Shown: positions 13,742 through 26,185 of the stretch, in pieces | Layout: every line of letters starts with the position of its first letter | Position numbering within the stretch: the first letter of the stretch is position 1 | Assembly (NCBI GenBank): GCA_014529385.2 | Contig: CM043968.1 | Location: forward strand, 28,545,513-28,609,512 | Direction: 5' to 3' | DNA from: Adiantum capillus-veneris | Taxonomy: Eukaryota > Streptophyta > Polypodiopsida > Polypodiales > Pteridaceae | DNA length: 64,000 nucleotides | Program-made: the position numbers and the translations under genes | Notes under the pieces: generated by a model | What the model saw: only the letters and a program-made list of their open reading frames with translations | Told to the model about the DNA's origin: nothing | Database searches by the model: none

Positions 13742-15800
13742 ATGTGTGTGTGTGTGTGTGTGTGTGTTGTTGTTTTAAATACATATATACGCAAACGAAC
13801 ACAAGTGTTCGCGGACAGCCAGATCCTAGACAAGTATAAGGGTTATGCACAAAAAATTTATTTGCATGTTTGAAAATAAATTATGTACATGGTATCAGTA
13901 ACCGAGAATACATCATAGGAAAATACAATCCCAAAGAATGGTAGTAGAGCCGCTCCCCATTCGAACGAGCATCAAATTCAAGACATAAAGAATAGCCTGT
14001 TTTAATCAAAGAAGGTATCCCTCACCTGCACCCATAATAAACAAGAAAACGCTCAGTTAGCACTTGTTTATCGTTATACAAGTGATGCATGGGCATCCCA
14101 GTTGTTATCCACGTCACAATGATAAAACAAATCATCCTTTATGTGTTTCTATATAATCCTTTGAAAATAATGTGTCATGATACTATACTTCTTCTTTTTG
14201 TTCCTCACAACACCATATATATACAAAAAGTATCTCATACAGATTTTATGTAGTAAAATACTCGGTATTTTTTCCTCTAGAAGTGATAGAGGAAGGGTTC
14301 TTTTACATACATACGTTTGGCGGGTTTTTTTTAAATTTTATCATAATTTCTTAAGGCCTTTGTTCAATTCAAAACCTAGTACATACCGTTAAGGTTTTAG
14401 ATACCATAAGTAGAGACTTAGGTATCACAGCATATGGCAGCCAATTCCCAGAATCAAGGTCAGCCATGTTTGTAATATACACAATAATGCTTATTTCTTG
14501 CTTAGGAATACTCAGCACACTTCCTTGCCATAAAGCATTGAGATTAAAGTATTTAACCAATCAAAAAAGAGCCTATAGTATTCAGCACACAGTACCGACA
14601 CAAGATAGACATCATCCCCAACAGCAATACAGGCTATAGTACTTTTACATCAAGATGTGAAACCAAGATCAAGTCTTCCAAACACAACCAGATCATCAAA
14701 AAAAAATTCATTTAGAATATTACATTCCTTCTTACTAGAGAGCAAAGTAAAATTCAGTATATATGTTTCGAAATGAATACTTGCCAATCATCTCCTAGTG
14801 CACCATGTTAGTCACCTAGGATTTAGTAGCTCACCATATTTTTGAACCAAATTTTGTAGTTTATTACTGAACTAAACAGCAGCTAGTTAAGGCCACTACC
14901 CCATCCATGTCATTAATATCTATTTTTAGAAGTCAAGATAGGCCTCCTACCTATTCAAATATTAGATTATAAACGGTGCAATACAGTCAATTCTCAAATC
15001 CACAACCCCCCAGTATGTAACACAAAGATGCCCCTAATCATAGAAACAAAGCATCATTTTACAATTGTCTATAGTTACAAACCAGTCATGAGCAAGGAGA
15101 AACACCCACAGCAACCCTATGTCCCATAGGGTGTCATCTTTAGTATGTCAGCTTCATTAAGTTTTGTACGTTAGAAACCAACAACATGTATGGAAAGATT
15201 ATCTCCGCATCAGACTCAAAACATAATACCAAAACAAATACACAGTATTCTCCACGCAGACAAAGCTACATGCTATTTGACCTGTGAACTCAGAGTAGTA
15301 GGCAGTCCAGCCCCCACGATGATTTCCTTCCCACTTGTCATCCGAGTGCAGAACAGTTCTCACCCCTCAATGTAAAAACATTTACAAATTCCCTTACCAT
15401 AAACAGTGAACAAATGCCACGTGAGTATAAAAAATCACAAGTTTATATAGCCATGGTGTCAATATAGAGCGTACTGTACAAGATCAGATTAGACAGCCCG
15501 TAATCCCAGAAGGTCTGCATATTATCATACTGCTACGAGAGGATGACACAGGTGCACAAAGCCAAGCAGAAGCAGATGAAAGAGCACAATCGGCGCCGAG
15601 GCATGGCGTGTAAAGCGAACAGCCATGCAGGGTGTGGGTTATTAGTACTAAGTAGCTTGAAGGCAGAAGATAATGACCCCCCTTAGTCCATTTTAAACTT
15701 TTATGAGAGGTAATAGTTACCAATTCTTCTTAAGAAGGAAATACCATGTTTTAAGCTAGCATTCCCGTGCACCATAGAAGCTCTGAGCGGTAGACGAGAG
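13742..15800. other. AT-rich DNA without recognisable genes
   Basis: It begins with a GT run (13743-13767). Short ORFs of 60-90 codons on both strands have no recognisable content. No LTR, TIR or splice pattern could be supported. Confidence 0.4.
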
Positions 15801-15807
15801 GTAATAT

Positions 15808-16580
15808 ACCCTGGTAGGCTGCAGCCCAATTTTGAAGATGGTATTACGAAATAGTTATTCCAATCCTACTGTAGACAACCAGTTAGAAATTCAAAGGATA
15901 CTCCATATTTTACAAAATTCTCCTTATATAAAGACCACAACACCTATACAATACAAGTTAGGTGTGCTTCTCTTCTTTTTTTTAAAGGGGACTAGGCCAA
16001 AAAGGTTTATAGTATTTTTTCGTGCTGTATAGAGCAGGCCTGGAGTAGCATTAGTACATACATACTAGATGAAGGGTTCTTTTCATAATAGATTATATGC
16101 AAGAAAACATAAGCAACAATATGCTCGGTTTTCAGAGGAAAAACCAAACATTATTCTATATATCTATCAAGGCTAAGTCATATCTACCAGATATCTACAG
16201 CTTTGGTAGGCTAAAGGCCCCATACCCGATGATGTTTTTAGGTACTACGAACCAATTAGTCCCTGCCTATTAGTATTTCAAGGGGTAATGCATATTTTTC
16301 CAAGTCCTTTTATATAAAAAACCTTTCCTACACCCAAGTTAGGTGTTTTTAAGGTATTTCCTTGTTTTGTAAAAAGCCCAGTCTGGAATGGTATCAACAC
16401 ATATGTACCAGATGAAGGGTTTTTAACACTAGGTTATATCACTTCATAAGCAACACCATGCAAGGTATTCATAAGATCTTTAAACAATATTCCCTATACC
16501 TATCAAGGATAAGTCATATATTCCATATACCTATTGTTTGGTGTTTTAACCCGAGTAAGGACAAAGCAGAGTTATACCCT
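15808..16580 (+). repeat. Two diverged tandem units of about 340-400 bp
   Basis: Matching landmarks recur in order: TGGTAGGCT (15810 and 16206), AAGTTAGGTG (15955 and 16336), GATGAAGGGTT (16068 and 16411), and TATCAAGG-TAAGTCATAT (about 16166 and 16507). Spacing varies from about 340 to 400 bp because of indels. No coding function was seen. Confidence 0.65.
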
Positions 16581-16665
16581 ATTTAGTATAAGAGAAAGGA
16601 AGCCATTAGAGTGGCATCAGACACTAGTACAGGAAGTTTAGTAAGCTTTTTTACACTTATCCCTC

Positions 16666-17034
16666 ATGGTAACAAACACTGATCTGATATTAGCTTTTGC
16701 AGTCCAACACCTGCAGCAGACTAATGAGTTAGCCCGTAGATCATTTGTCAAAAAATATGCCAGCCTTCTCTTTCCGAACCAGGGAACATCTGTAGCCCAA
16801 ACACAGTGGTGGACATATCAAGATAAACTTACCAGAGTAACATTATGGGGTCGAGAGCATTTCAAGAAGAACATTAGTCTGGCAATGGTAAAAGAGGCCA
16901 TGGGTTTAGGTCCAAAGTACTATTACGTTGAGCAGTCTATGAAGCGCGGGTTCTCAAAGCGATTATTCCTAGTGGCACAATTTATTCCTCATCACAAGCT
17001 CATCCTATATCCTCATTTTGGCCCTTACTTATGA
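16666..17034 (+). CDS. Hypothetical 122-aa protein
   Basis: This complete open frame starts at an ATG, is rich in aromatic and basic residues, and has no low-complexity sequence. Motifs include QTQWWTYQDKL and GPKYYYVEQSMKRGF. I do not recognise a family. The frame stays free of stops for 122 codons in AT-rich DNA, which is mildly unusual. It could be an exon of a larger gene or a transposon remnant; no neighbouring exon was found. Confidence 0.3.
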   Translation: MVTNTDLILAFAVQHLQQTNELARRSFVKKYASLLFPNQGTSVAQTQWWTYQDKLTRVTLWGREHFKKNISLAMVKEAMGLGPKYYYVEQSMKRGFSKRLFLVAQFIPHHKLILYPHFGPYL

Positions 17035-17250
17035 GGATACTTTGATTATTCTCCCCGAACCAGAGGTTTAAGCATGGTATTAGCTAATCGTATCCTGCCC
17101 CATACTGAACGACCACCCATATGTTTCTATTGCGATAGTTGTTTGTGTGCATGTAATGGATGGCTTAACCGTGATGTAAGAGGAACCTAGGTGGTTTTAT
17201 CTGCTCTTATCTATGATAGACTCTCTCTTTTTTAAAACAACACTTTTGAA

Positions 17251-17255
<5 letters not shown>

Positions 17256-17315
<60 letters not shown>

Positions 17316-17353
17316 GAGAGAGAGAGAGAGAGAGAGGGAGGGAGGGAGGGAGA
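17256..17353 (+). repeat. Compound microsatellite (GT)n(AG)n
   Basis: A GT run (about 17257-17312) is followed by an AG run and a GGGA-rich tail. The ORF called across it is an artefact. Confidence 0.95.
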
Positions 17354-17365
17354 GACTTTATTCTT

Positions 17366-17880
17366 TAAGAAAGTTGGTATATTTCAAATCCGGAAAACAA
17401 GCTTCATAAAGATTAATTTTGGGACAACCTCAAATAAGATTAAACCAAATGGCCTCCAAATTTCCACCTCAATGGGAGTGCAGAGTTGCTAACCAATAGA
17501 GCTTTGGAATATCTTAATGGATGTTGGCTACCTACCTACGAATTCTTACATAAATTTTCTAAAACCAAAAACCAAGGAAGTGTACAACACCCTTATGATG
17601 TCACCAGATTGATTCTTCCCCCTGAACAACCGGAAGCAAGATGGGTGGATATCGTGAAGAACATTTGGTGCCCAAAATGGCTGCTTAGAATGAAGATTCT
17701 TTTGTGGAAGGTCATTTGGGGAAGCCCTTCCTATTGAGGTGAAGATTCTTGCTAGAGGTATTGGCCCAGGTAGATGCTCCTTGCACCCTCCATAATGCGC
17801 CTTTTGGCAAGCTAAACACTTCAATATACAGAAATAAGCGACGAAGCCTCCAATTTGCTCCAATTTGAAAGGCATTTCCT
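17366..17880 (+). pseudogene. LINE ORF2 C-terminal fragment (zf-RVT-like)
   Basis: The plus-strand frame from 17486 contains W-V-D-I-V-K-N-I-W, then KWLLRMKILLWKVIWGS. This pattern, a tryptophan-rich line followed by K-[IM]-K-I-L-x-W-K, is typical of the region after the reverse transcriptase in plant LINEs. The frame then stops after G-S-P, and the expected continuation (LP-V-x-L-x-R-G-I) is readable in a neighbouring frame, so the copy is frameshifted. The polymerase domain itself is absent. Confidence 0.5.
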
Positions 17881-18082
17881 AGCAATTCAACGATTAAAAC
17901 ATGGGAAGCACAAAATGGACAACCTCATCCAAAAGCATGGAGGGCAGTTGTTTGCACCTAAGTATGTGACTTTTAAAATGCCCTTTTATATAGAATCTAA
18001 AAAGATTCTTTTTAAAATCGGTTGAGAGAGTTCAAATTTTAAGTTCAGCATGCAATCTCTCTCCCGCATGCAAGACTGGTAG

Positions 18083-18182
<100 letters not shown>

Positions 18183-18447
18183 GGTGCACTCCTTCAATGA
18201 GAGATTCTTGTGAGGCTTTGTTTTTTTTCTTGGGGGGGGTTGGGGTAAGACCAGGCAGACCAAGGGCCACGACAGACATGCAGTACAACGGGTCCCTATT
18301 ATTAGCAAGGCGGGCCTATATAGGGCACGGTTGGGTGGAAAGTGGCATGCTCCAGTTCCCAATCTTTACACTTGTATCAGAGCTCACGGGAGGGAGGAGC
18401 TATGGAGGAGGGAGGAAAGCTTTGCATGACTCATGCCTGGCTGCATG

Positions 18448-18450
<3 letters not shown>

Positions 18451-18504
<54 letters not shown>
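18451..18504 (+). repeat. Microsatellite (TG)n, 54 bp
   Basis: An uninterrupted TG tract followed by a short CACGC. Confidence 0.98.
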
Positions 18505-18505
<1 letters not shown>

Positions 18506-18715
18506 ACGCTTGGGCTGTGAAGGAGGAGGCGTGGGCATGGCTCTTTGGTTACACAGAGGTCGAGGAGGAGAGTTGGAGCCATCCATGCAGGCACCCTTAG
18601 CAAAAACAAAGCTAGTGATCGACCTACACCGAATGGAAAGAAATTACTCTCAACAGGTGCGCACAGCAGTGGGGATGAGCTTTCCCTTCTTCAAGGTCGT
18701 GAATCGAGCGCCACA

Positions 18716-18916
<201 letters not shown>

Positions 18917-21900
18917 GGTGTTGTTTCTCGATGCCATTGCAACAACCTTGGCTTCATACGACATGCGTCCAACTTGTCAAGGTAAAAAAACCCCAAACCT
19001 AAAGTTGTTTAGGGGTGCATGCACACCCCGTGCACCCCACATACGTTACGATTGTAGATCTTCCCGATTGTGACCACGGCCAAGGAGTTAAGGCAGCGAA
19101 TTTTTTGCATGCCCTACAGCTTTCGGACATAATCCCTTGGTGGAAACGGCATCGCAGTTGCAATGCAAGTTGGGACCTTGAAATTGCTATCAAAGCAATT
19201 GGATGGACACACAAAGAGCTGGATTAGACAAGCATATGTTCAACTCGCAAAGACAAGTGCATGGCACACAAGTTCAAGCAAGGCTACATAAACTAACATG
19301 CAAAGCATGCAAGCAACAAATTCATTTGGTTATTACAACGGCAAGGCCCGTCATGAGGAATACTTCATGAGGTATGCATTGATTTTTACTTTTGTTGCAA
19401 ATGTGCTCAATAGCTCTCACAGGCAATGAACATGTGTGTTACCATGGAAATGAACATGTGTGTTACCACAGAAATTTTTCATAATTGTGTAATTTAAGCA
19501 TTCATAACACAAGCATTGCTAGTGTCAACAACCATAAGCACTACAATTTTGCTAAGTACAACAAAAGATAGGTTTGCAGACCACAGTCAAGCAAGTCTTG
19601 AATGAGAAACAAACTCGATAATAAGCACAGATTCTCCTCATCCGACGTATCGGCCAGAGAAACTCGATTGAGTACGATATTCAGGTTTGAGATTTCCTGC
19701 TTTCATCAGTTTTTTTTAGCATATTGCAGAAGATTTTCCAAAGATAAAACTTTGATGCAAAAGCAAGGCCACTCAACAACGCTTCAGTATCTCAAGAAGA
19801 TAGCTCTTGATCCGGGGGCACGAATACTTGGCAACTATTAGTATGGCAAGGCCAGTTGCTAAATTTTTTCAAGGGTCCAAAGATGTTCAGCATGGTCGGA
19901 TCTTTGCAACCCAAGCAGCTAACACATCAATTGTTCTCCATCTGCGAGTTTGGGGTTTGAATTTTTTTTGCTAGGGTGTGGCTCCTTGAAAAAATGTTTT
20001 TGCACTTAAGTTGACCAAGACAATGGTGTAGGGTATCAATTCAAGTAAGTCGGTAAGCAAGTTATTTGTTTACAAGTTTAAATTTATCTTGCAGAAGTTT
20101 TTACTATGCCAATTTTAACTTCCATCAAATCAAGTATGGTAGTTAGATAGCCCCATTTCCTGAGCTATTTACTCACAACATTGTGTAATCTAAGGATTTT
20201 CAATCAGATGTATGATTTGGCAAGGCCGATTCTCTGTGAAAACATGACATGGTTGACTTTCTCTTTCCTTGAAATCTATTTGTCAACATGCAAAGCTGTT
20301 GGATATGAGCATGGGCTCCATCCTACCTTATCTTTTTCATGTATTTATGTGAATCAAGGCTTTGATGTCGGGCATATTGCATAGAAGTTTCCCAAGTTTG
20401 GAATTAGCATACAAACTTCGGGAAACTTGGCACCATGTCTATTTGATGTTCTCTTGGAGGTCGGTATGACCCAAGCCACAATGGCATATAGGGTACATTT
20501 GATAGCTCTAAATTTATCCACACACAAGGCTACAAGCCAGCTTCAAGCGAAGACAACTGCTCTAGAGAGGCAACAAGGTTAGTACATTTCAAGTTATCCT
20601 TGTTTCTTTTTTTGGTAATTTAACCTTTCTTTTGCAAAAGATTTCTCTACTATGCAAAGCAAAGTGCTTTTCCAGCCTTCATGTGAAGCAAGGCTTCTAT
20701 TCTTTACCAAGGTTCTATCCATTGCCTTTAGATCAAAAATTATGGCACAGATATTTGGCAGTAAGTGGATATAAGCTCACAATTTAAGTTTTCCACCAAA
20801 GCATTGTGATGTATCCTTGCCTGTGTAATTGTGCAAGGCACGTATAGCAGTAGCTCACAAGGTTGAGACTTTCATTGAATCCAAGGGCTTATCAATCTAT
20901 TTTTTTGATATGCATGCATGGCATGCGAATAAGATGGCACTACATCCACTCCATTACTGTTTACGCTTCCGCAATAACATCAACTACTATGTCCAAGAAG
21001 AATTGAGGCTGGTAGATGGGCTTCCGATCGTTGTATATGTATACATCGGTGAGCACTTTAAATCATTAACTCTATGCACAAGGTGCAGCCAATCCCAATG
21101 ATGGTTTCTATGGGAAGCAAGTAGGCATGGCCTAGCTATCAAGCAATTAATTCATGGCACGACATGAATAGATTAAGAGAGCCTCCACGTAGGTAATCTC
21201 TTGTTTAAACACCTTAAAATCTAGTATGACTATTTTCTTTGGGGATATTTGACATCTTTCTCCTGTGTTCATGGAGGAAAAGATTCTCTCATGACTTAGT
21301 TTTGAATAAGATTCCAACTGCAAAAGCTGTGTTGCTTAGTTGCAGCATTGATTATGTCTCTAGGAGTAGTATTTTTAGGGGTATGACCCAGCTAATACAC
21401 AATCACTTCATACGTTTTGAGAGTCCAAGGGATGGTGGTACAAAAATTGGTTGTCCTTGACAGTACTTTTGAAAAATCTTTGCAATGCAATTTATCAAAG
21501 TCCCAAAAGAAATCACTTATCATATTGTATACACTGGATACATCTTGGAAAGAAGAACATAAAAAAAAAAACCACAAGTTTTGGCACAAACTACAAAAAT
21601 TTTGCCAATCTCCACTTTTTTATTAGTACCAATAAGGTGGAAAAACAATTGGTCCTTTTTTTGTACCGCCAAACCCTGCTTTCAGCCAGTCATGATTTGA
21701 GCTCAGCACATTTGCACTTTCAAGGAAAGAAGTCTGCAATCTACCAAGGGGTAGTGGACAACTTCAACTTTCTCAGCTGATTCCAAACACTTTTGACCAC
21801 GATAGACTGGGTTGAGCAGTTTTCATGCAAAGTCTAACCAAGCGGTTTGACATTGCAGTAGCTAACCAAGGGGTTTGGATTGCAAAGGCAACACCCAAGG

Positions 21901-22484
21901 TTACCAATTTCTATTGCTTGTTTTTCACTAATCTTTCATTTAGTGTTCAATAGGTCACTAATATATTACCTCTTTAAATCTAGTTTTATGGTAAGGCATC
22001 TTTCTAATCGTATCTTTCAGATTTGCAAAGTGCACGTGACTATGGGTAATTGAATTATGTTCAACCTCCAGGTATGCATATAATTTGGTTTTATTCCCTT
22101 TTTTAGTATGCTTTGCTTGACTTTTTCAAGTCGGATGAATAAGCTTGAATGCTTTCATCCATTTCGCTCTTCAAAGACATGACAATGTCATGTAAGAGCA
22201 AAGAATTTTGGGCAACAATCCCAAATATATTTCTGTATTATGCTGTTATGGAACTTAATGTAGGGTTCTCTTTGGCACATGTTGTCACATGGGATACAAC
22301 ATGGTCTAGGAACTCAAGGGGTTCGGTTTAGCCAATGTGGAGCAAAGTATATGAGAGTCCTTCTCATTGATGTCACTAGTGTTTATAGTTACCTTCACAC
22401 ACAAGTATATCTCGTACTTAAAAGATGTTCTTTTTTCAAACATCCTTTTTTGAGACACATTCCACATGTGGAGAATATAAATCT
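18917..22484. other. No recognisable gene, 3.6 kb
   Basis: Scattered short ORFs lie on both strands, the longest about 110 codons at 21451-21780. No domain, LTR or terminal repeat was identified. The words AAGGC, GCAAGGC and TGGCA recur frequently, which may reflect an old tandem origin. Confidence 0.35.
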
Positions 22485-22740
22485 TGTTGGGGTAAAGGCA
22501 TGCGCCTTTGCCAGAAGTTAGACGTATGGTGTTTGGCCACCCACTGTATATACATACACATTCCTTATTCCTCATATACACAAAGAATAAGGAGCTCCTC
22601 ACCACATTCTTGGAGGTTCTTCCACCCACACAGTGTGTCTTCTACTCTTCTCCTCCCTTGCACTCTACACACACCGAGCATCGCTTCCGCACCTAGCACT
22701 CTCACAAGTGATATCAAAGATTCGGTTTCGCATGGGTGTA
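22485..22740 (+). repeat. Copia-type LTR-like sequence, copy 1
   Basis: It begins TGTTGGGGTAAAGG and has the landmarks GAATAAGGAGCTCCTCA and a TTCCACCCACAC motif, also found at 59649-59870 and 63559-63780, and in diverged form on the minus strand at about 29100-29384. The right boundary is approximate. Confidence 0.6.
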
Positions 22741-23740
22741 GTGTGACAGTTGAGTTGACGGCTTCACAAAGACAAGCATATTGATGTTAGTAGATTCAAG
22801 AGAAGGAAGAAGAGAACAGCTTGGCAACTTGTGCGCATCATAGGTTTGCGAGCGGTTTTGCTCGTGTACACCGGAAGCTTCTACGTCGACATTGTGTGCA
22901 TAGTGTAAGAGAAGCCCACATTGCATATTCGAGCTTAGGTATGTATATTTAGCTTGTATAGAGCTTGTGTAGCAAGCCATTTCTGAATTTTGCAGAGAAG
23001 AAGCAGGAATATTAAATGCTACAGTTTGTTTTTGTTGTTTTCGGCTCTCGAAATAGTGTTTTTTGCATATCTCCGTCATACGGATAGACATGATCCAGGA
23101 GTTTAGGTTGGAGTTTTGATACATTTCGGATGCGATGGTGATACCTATGTTTTGTAATTCTAATCAAAATTACAGCAGGTACTACAGCAACAAGTTTGTG
23201 ATGCGTTTTTGGATCAAAACCGGATGTTTTGGCATATCTCTCACACCCAAACTCGGATATATGTGATCCAAGAGTCTATCTTGGGGTTTTGGCACGTTTC
23301 AAACGCGTTGGTCATATCAAATTTTTGAAATTTTGAGTGTGATTTTTTTGTAGCAGCCTGTAACAATCACGACATATCAAAGCTTGGCAGTTTGATTCTT
23401 ACATTGCAAAGCATTATGCGATTTGCATCTATGGCTATGTATGGCACATTGTGGTGCTATTTGAGAGGGAATTCACATTGCTTTTGTGTATACAAATTGA
23501 TGCTTTGGGATGTGACTTTCGGATTGTTACACATTCGAATGCGGTTTTGTATGCATTGTATGACTATGTGGGGTGTTTTAGAGAGTGGTTTTAGCACGAT
23601 TTTGTACAACTTATGCTATGTATGCATTCGGGGATACAGGTTGAGCTATGGATAGCTCACAGGTACCAAGTTCACAGATTCACATTATTTTTGGACAGAT
23701 ATAGGTCACTATAGCCACTCGTTCAGGAGTGAGCCAGGCA
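22485..23740 (+). mobile_element. Truncated Copia element C1 (LTR plus leader)
   Basis: The LTR-like start is followed by a leader whose part at about 23620-23735 (GGATACAGGTTGAG, then TTTTTGGACAG and CACTCGTT-AGGAGTGAGCCAG) matches 61355-61465 of element C2. No gag or pol is recognisable, so the copy is truncated or deleted. Confidence 0.5.
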
Positions 23741-25024
23741 AGAGCAGAGGGATCAGATCCATGATGGATCTGATTGCGGAAGAAGCCACAGATACTAGAG
23801 TGCTCAGAAGCCCGATCCATTCATATCTTGCCATATATATCTAATTGTGTTGGACATAAGAGTGGGGTTCTTTTTACAATGGAGACGAACGATATTAATC
23901 TTTTAGTGAAGGTTGTGCACCACCCTTTGTTTTGATAAAACTTCCAAGTGAAAGTCACAAAACTTGTAATATCTTCTACAATGTACTTGATAGCTTAGAT
24001 TTCTACTTGTGACCAAGAGCATAGGCCCTTGTAAGCAAGCACAAGCGGTGTCTTTGCCCCTGTGGAACAAGGCCATATTCCAAAAATTTCTACTACTTTT
24101 GCATACATATTTGCACCACTTAACGCAATTGCCCCTTGTAATCAATGCTCTTGATGCTACATCTAATGCAACATTGTGATAGCCCTTCTTGAAGGGCTCT
24201 ACGGGTCATTGCATGGCTAGGGATCTTTTTTTGGCCATGATATTGTCAAGTATGGTGCCAAATGTAAACCATAGGTGGTACCATAGAGGTGGGTAAATAA
24301 TTCTCTTGATGATAAAAATTGTGTCACTTTTGGCTCTCAACAATGGTCCTTTCCACTCTTCATACCATTTGACATATCTTTATAAATGTCCTAAAAGAGC
24401 ACCACAAACCGAAACAAGTTGGCATAATATGTATTAAAGTCTCTCCGTCACATGATAAATATTTTCCATTTTAGCTAAGATTATATAGCAGATTGTATCC
24501 AAAAATGCATCTATTTTTGGCCTTTGAGGGTGCTACAAAACTAAAAAGACGGGTTCTAAGCAAGCGTGTGGTGGGAAAGAGATCAAGCTTCACTAGGTAA
24601 CGCCCTCTAATATTTTATTTTACTCATAGTTTAAGTCTAAGGCATAGCTTTGGAAATAATCCTTATGCATAAGTTTGTGTTGAGCAAGGCTCAAACATTG
24701 GACCATTCTACTTTCAAGTTACCTTTAAGGACTTGGTTTTATCCCTTCACTACCCTCAATAAATTCATGCTTTAGAGAGTTGATTCTATAAATACTTGCA
24801 CATGATTTTTTTCTATCCTCCCATGTTTCCATTCATTGTAGAAACATTGTTTTCCATTGTTTCAATTTATGTCATGTGCATCAAGCTTCCACACTAACAT
24901 TATTAGCCATATTGCTTGCAGAGTTGAAGTCAAGAATTGAAGTGCATTACCTTTTTTAACAACTCTGCCTGAATGGAGATCAAGTTAGTAGCTCTTTTGT
25001 ATAGACCGTTTCTGTTTTCCTTCT
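23741..25024. other. No recognisable gene
   Basis: AT-rich sequence with only short frames. Nothing could be supported. Confidence 0.35.
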
Positions 25025-25375
25025 TCAACACCAAGCAGCTCTTGTGAGTAACGATCTCTCGGGCTGAGATAGAATGAATTCATCTAGGGCTGACAACTCT
25101 ACTCCTTGGGCTGCTTTTTTAACTGCCGAGGGTAATTGAAAAAGGGACCATTCCAGCTGAGCTATATGGGATGCAAATGAATGCTTAATGGTGCTGAACC
25201 AATGTGCAGAACGAGAAGGTAAAAGCGCAAATTCTTCCTGGCCAAAAACAAACATGACAAGGAGTCTTCTTAGGGCCAATTTTTGACGATACAGGAGCTG
25301 CAATCTGCGCAATGGGGTTCTAGGGTATAGCTCTGAAACGTGCCAGCAAAGTTGTAAATCCCGAAAAGGCGCCAT
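25025..25375 (-). CDS. Hypothetical 116-aa protein or exon
   Basis: This clean open frame (MAPFRDLQLCWHVSELYP...) is rich in Leu, Arg and Ser and predicted to be largely helical. The pattern of a basic helix, then H-I-A-Q-L-E-W-S-L-F-Q, then A-L-D-E-F-I, is loosely like the C-terminal helices of gamma-tubulin complex proteins, but this is only a visual resemblance. It lies about 0.8 kb downstream of the PPR gene on the same strand. It may be an exon of a host gene. Confidence 0.25.
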   Translation of the reverse strand: MAPFRDLQLCWHVSELYPRTPLRRLQLLYRQKLALRRLLVMFVFGQEEFALLPSRSAHWFSTIKHSFASHIAQLEWSLFQLPSAVKKAAQGVELSALDEFILSQPERSLLTRAAWC

Positions 25376-26185
25376 GTCGCTAGGGAAGAGGGAGCTCCCC
25401 TTTAGACTGAGGCCACACGGCTGCTAAACTCCTCCACCCTCTTCCGGTGTATTCTTTTAATTGAGACCCTAACCCATTACAATCTTGCTGATATCTCCAA
25501 GCAGTCATACAATTTTTAGCTAGTGCAAATTTCCAAGGTGCCCATTAGCATACATCTCATGCCACACCAATTTATCAATAGGAGACCATAGATACAGGTT
25601 CTATTGATCCTAACCTACATGCTGACGCCGTCAGCTGCCCATCAAAATAAATAATGACAACTACGAGTAGTACCATCACTGATGAAAAGAGAGTGGGCCT
25701 TTACATACACCTTTTGTTGTTTTAAAGTAGGCCTGCATCACCAGCAAATGTGCATAAGCTGAAAAGTGACCACTTCGATTATAGATGAAAGGGTCAGCAA
25801 ATATTCTTCACTTTGCCTGGTTAATAAAATGACAAGCAACAAAAAGCCGTTCAGGGGACTATTTACATCATCTAGATTTGAGCTCTGTCAAGGTCTTCAC
25901 CATTGCTTCATTGATATGTGCATGTTATCATGGAAAACCTCCGGTCCAGCAGGCACTCCTCAAAAACTGATCATCACTAGTTTGTATCAGAATTTGTAAT
26001 TCAGCTGAGATCTTCTCCAGTGTGTGACCAAAGTGACTTACCCAATATCCAGGATACTCAACTAACAGATTGATGTTTCCACAGTAGAAAGAGGCTTTGG
26101 TGCCATGTTACTTAAACATGAAGCTTCACTCATGAATTGTGTACAGTTTTGGAAAGGGCAGATTTCCAAAATACTGGATCGGCAC

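Noticed and set aside
22714-23124. 136-aa minus-strand ORF
   Set aside because: It lies across the Copia C1 LTR and leader and is most likely a chance frame.
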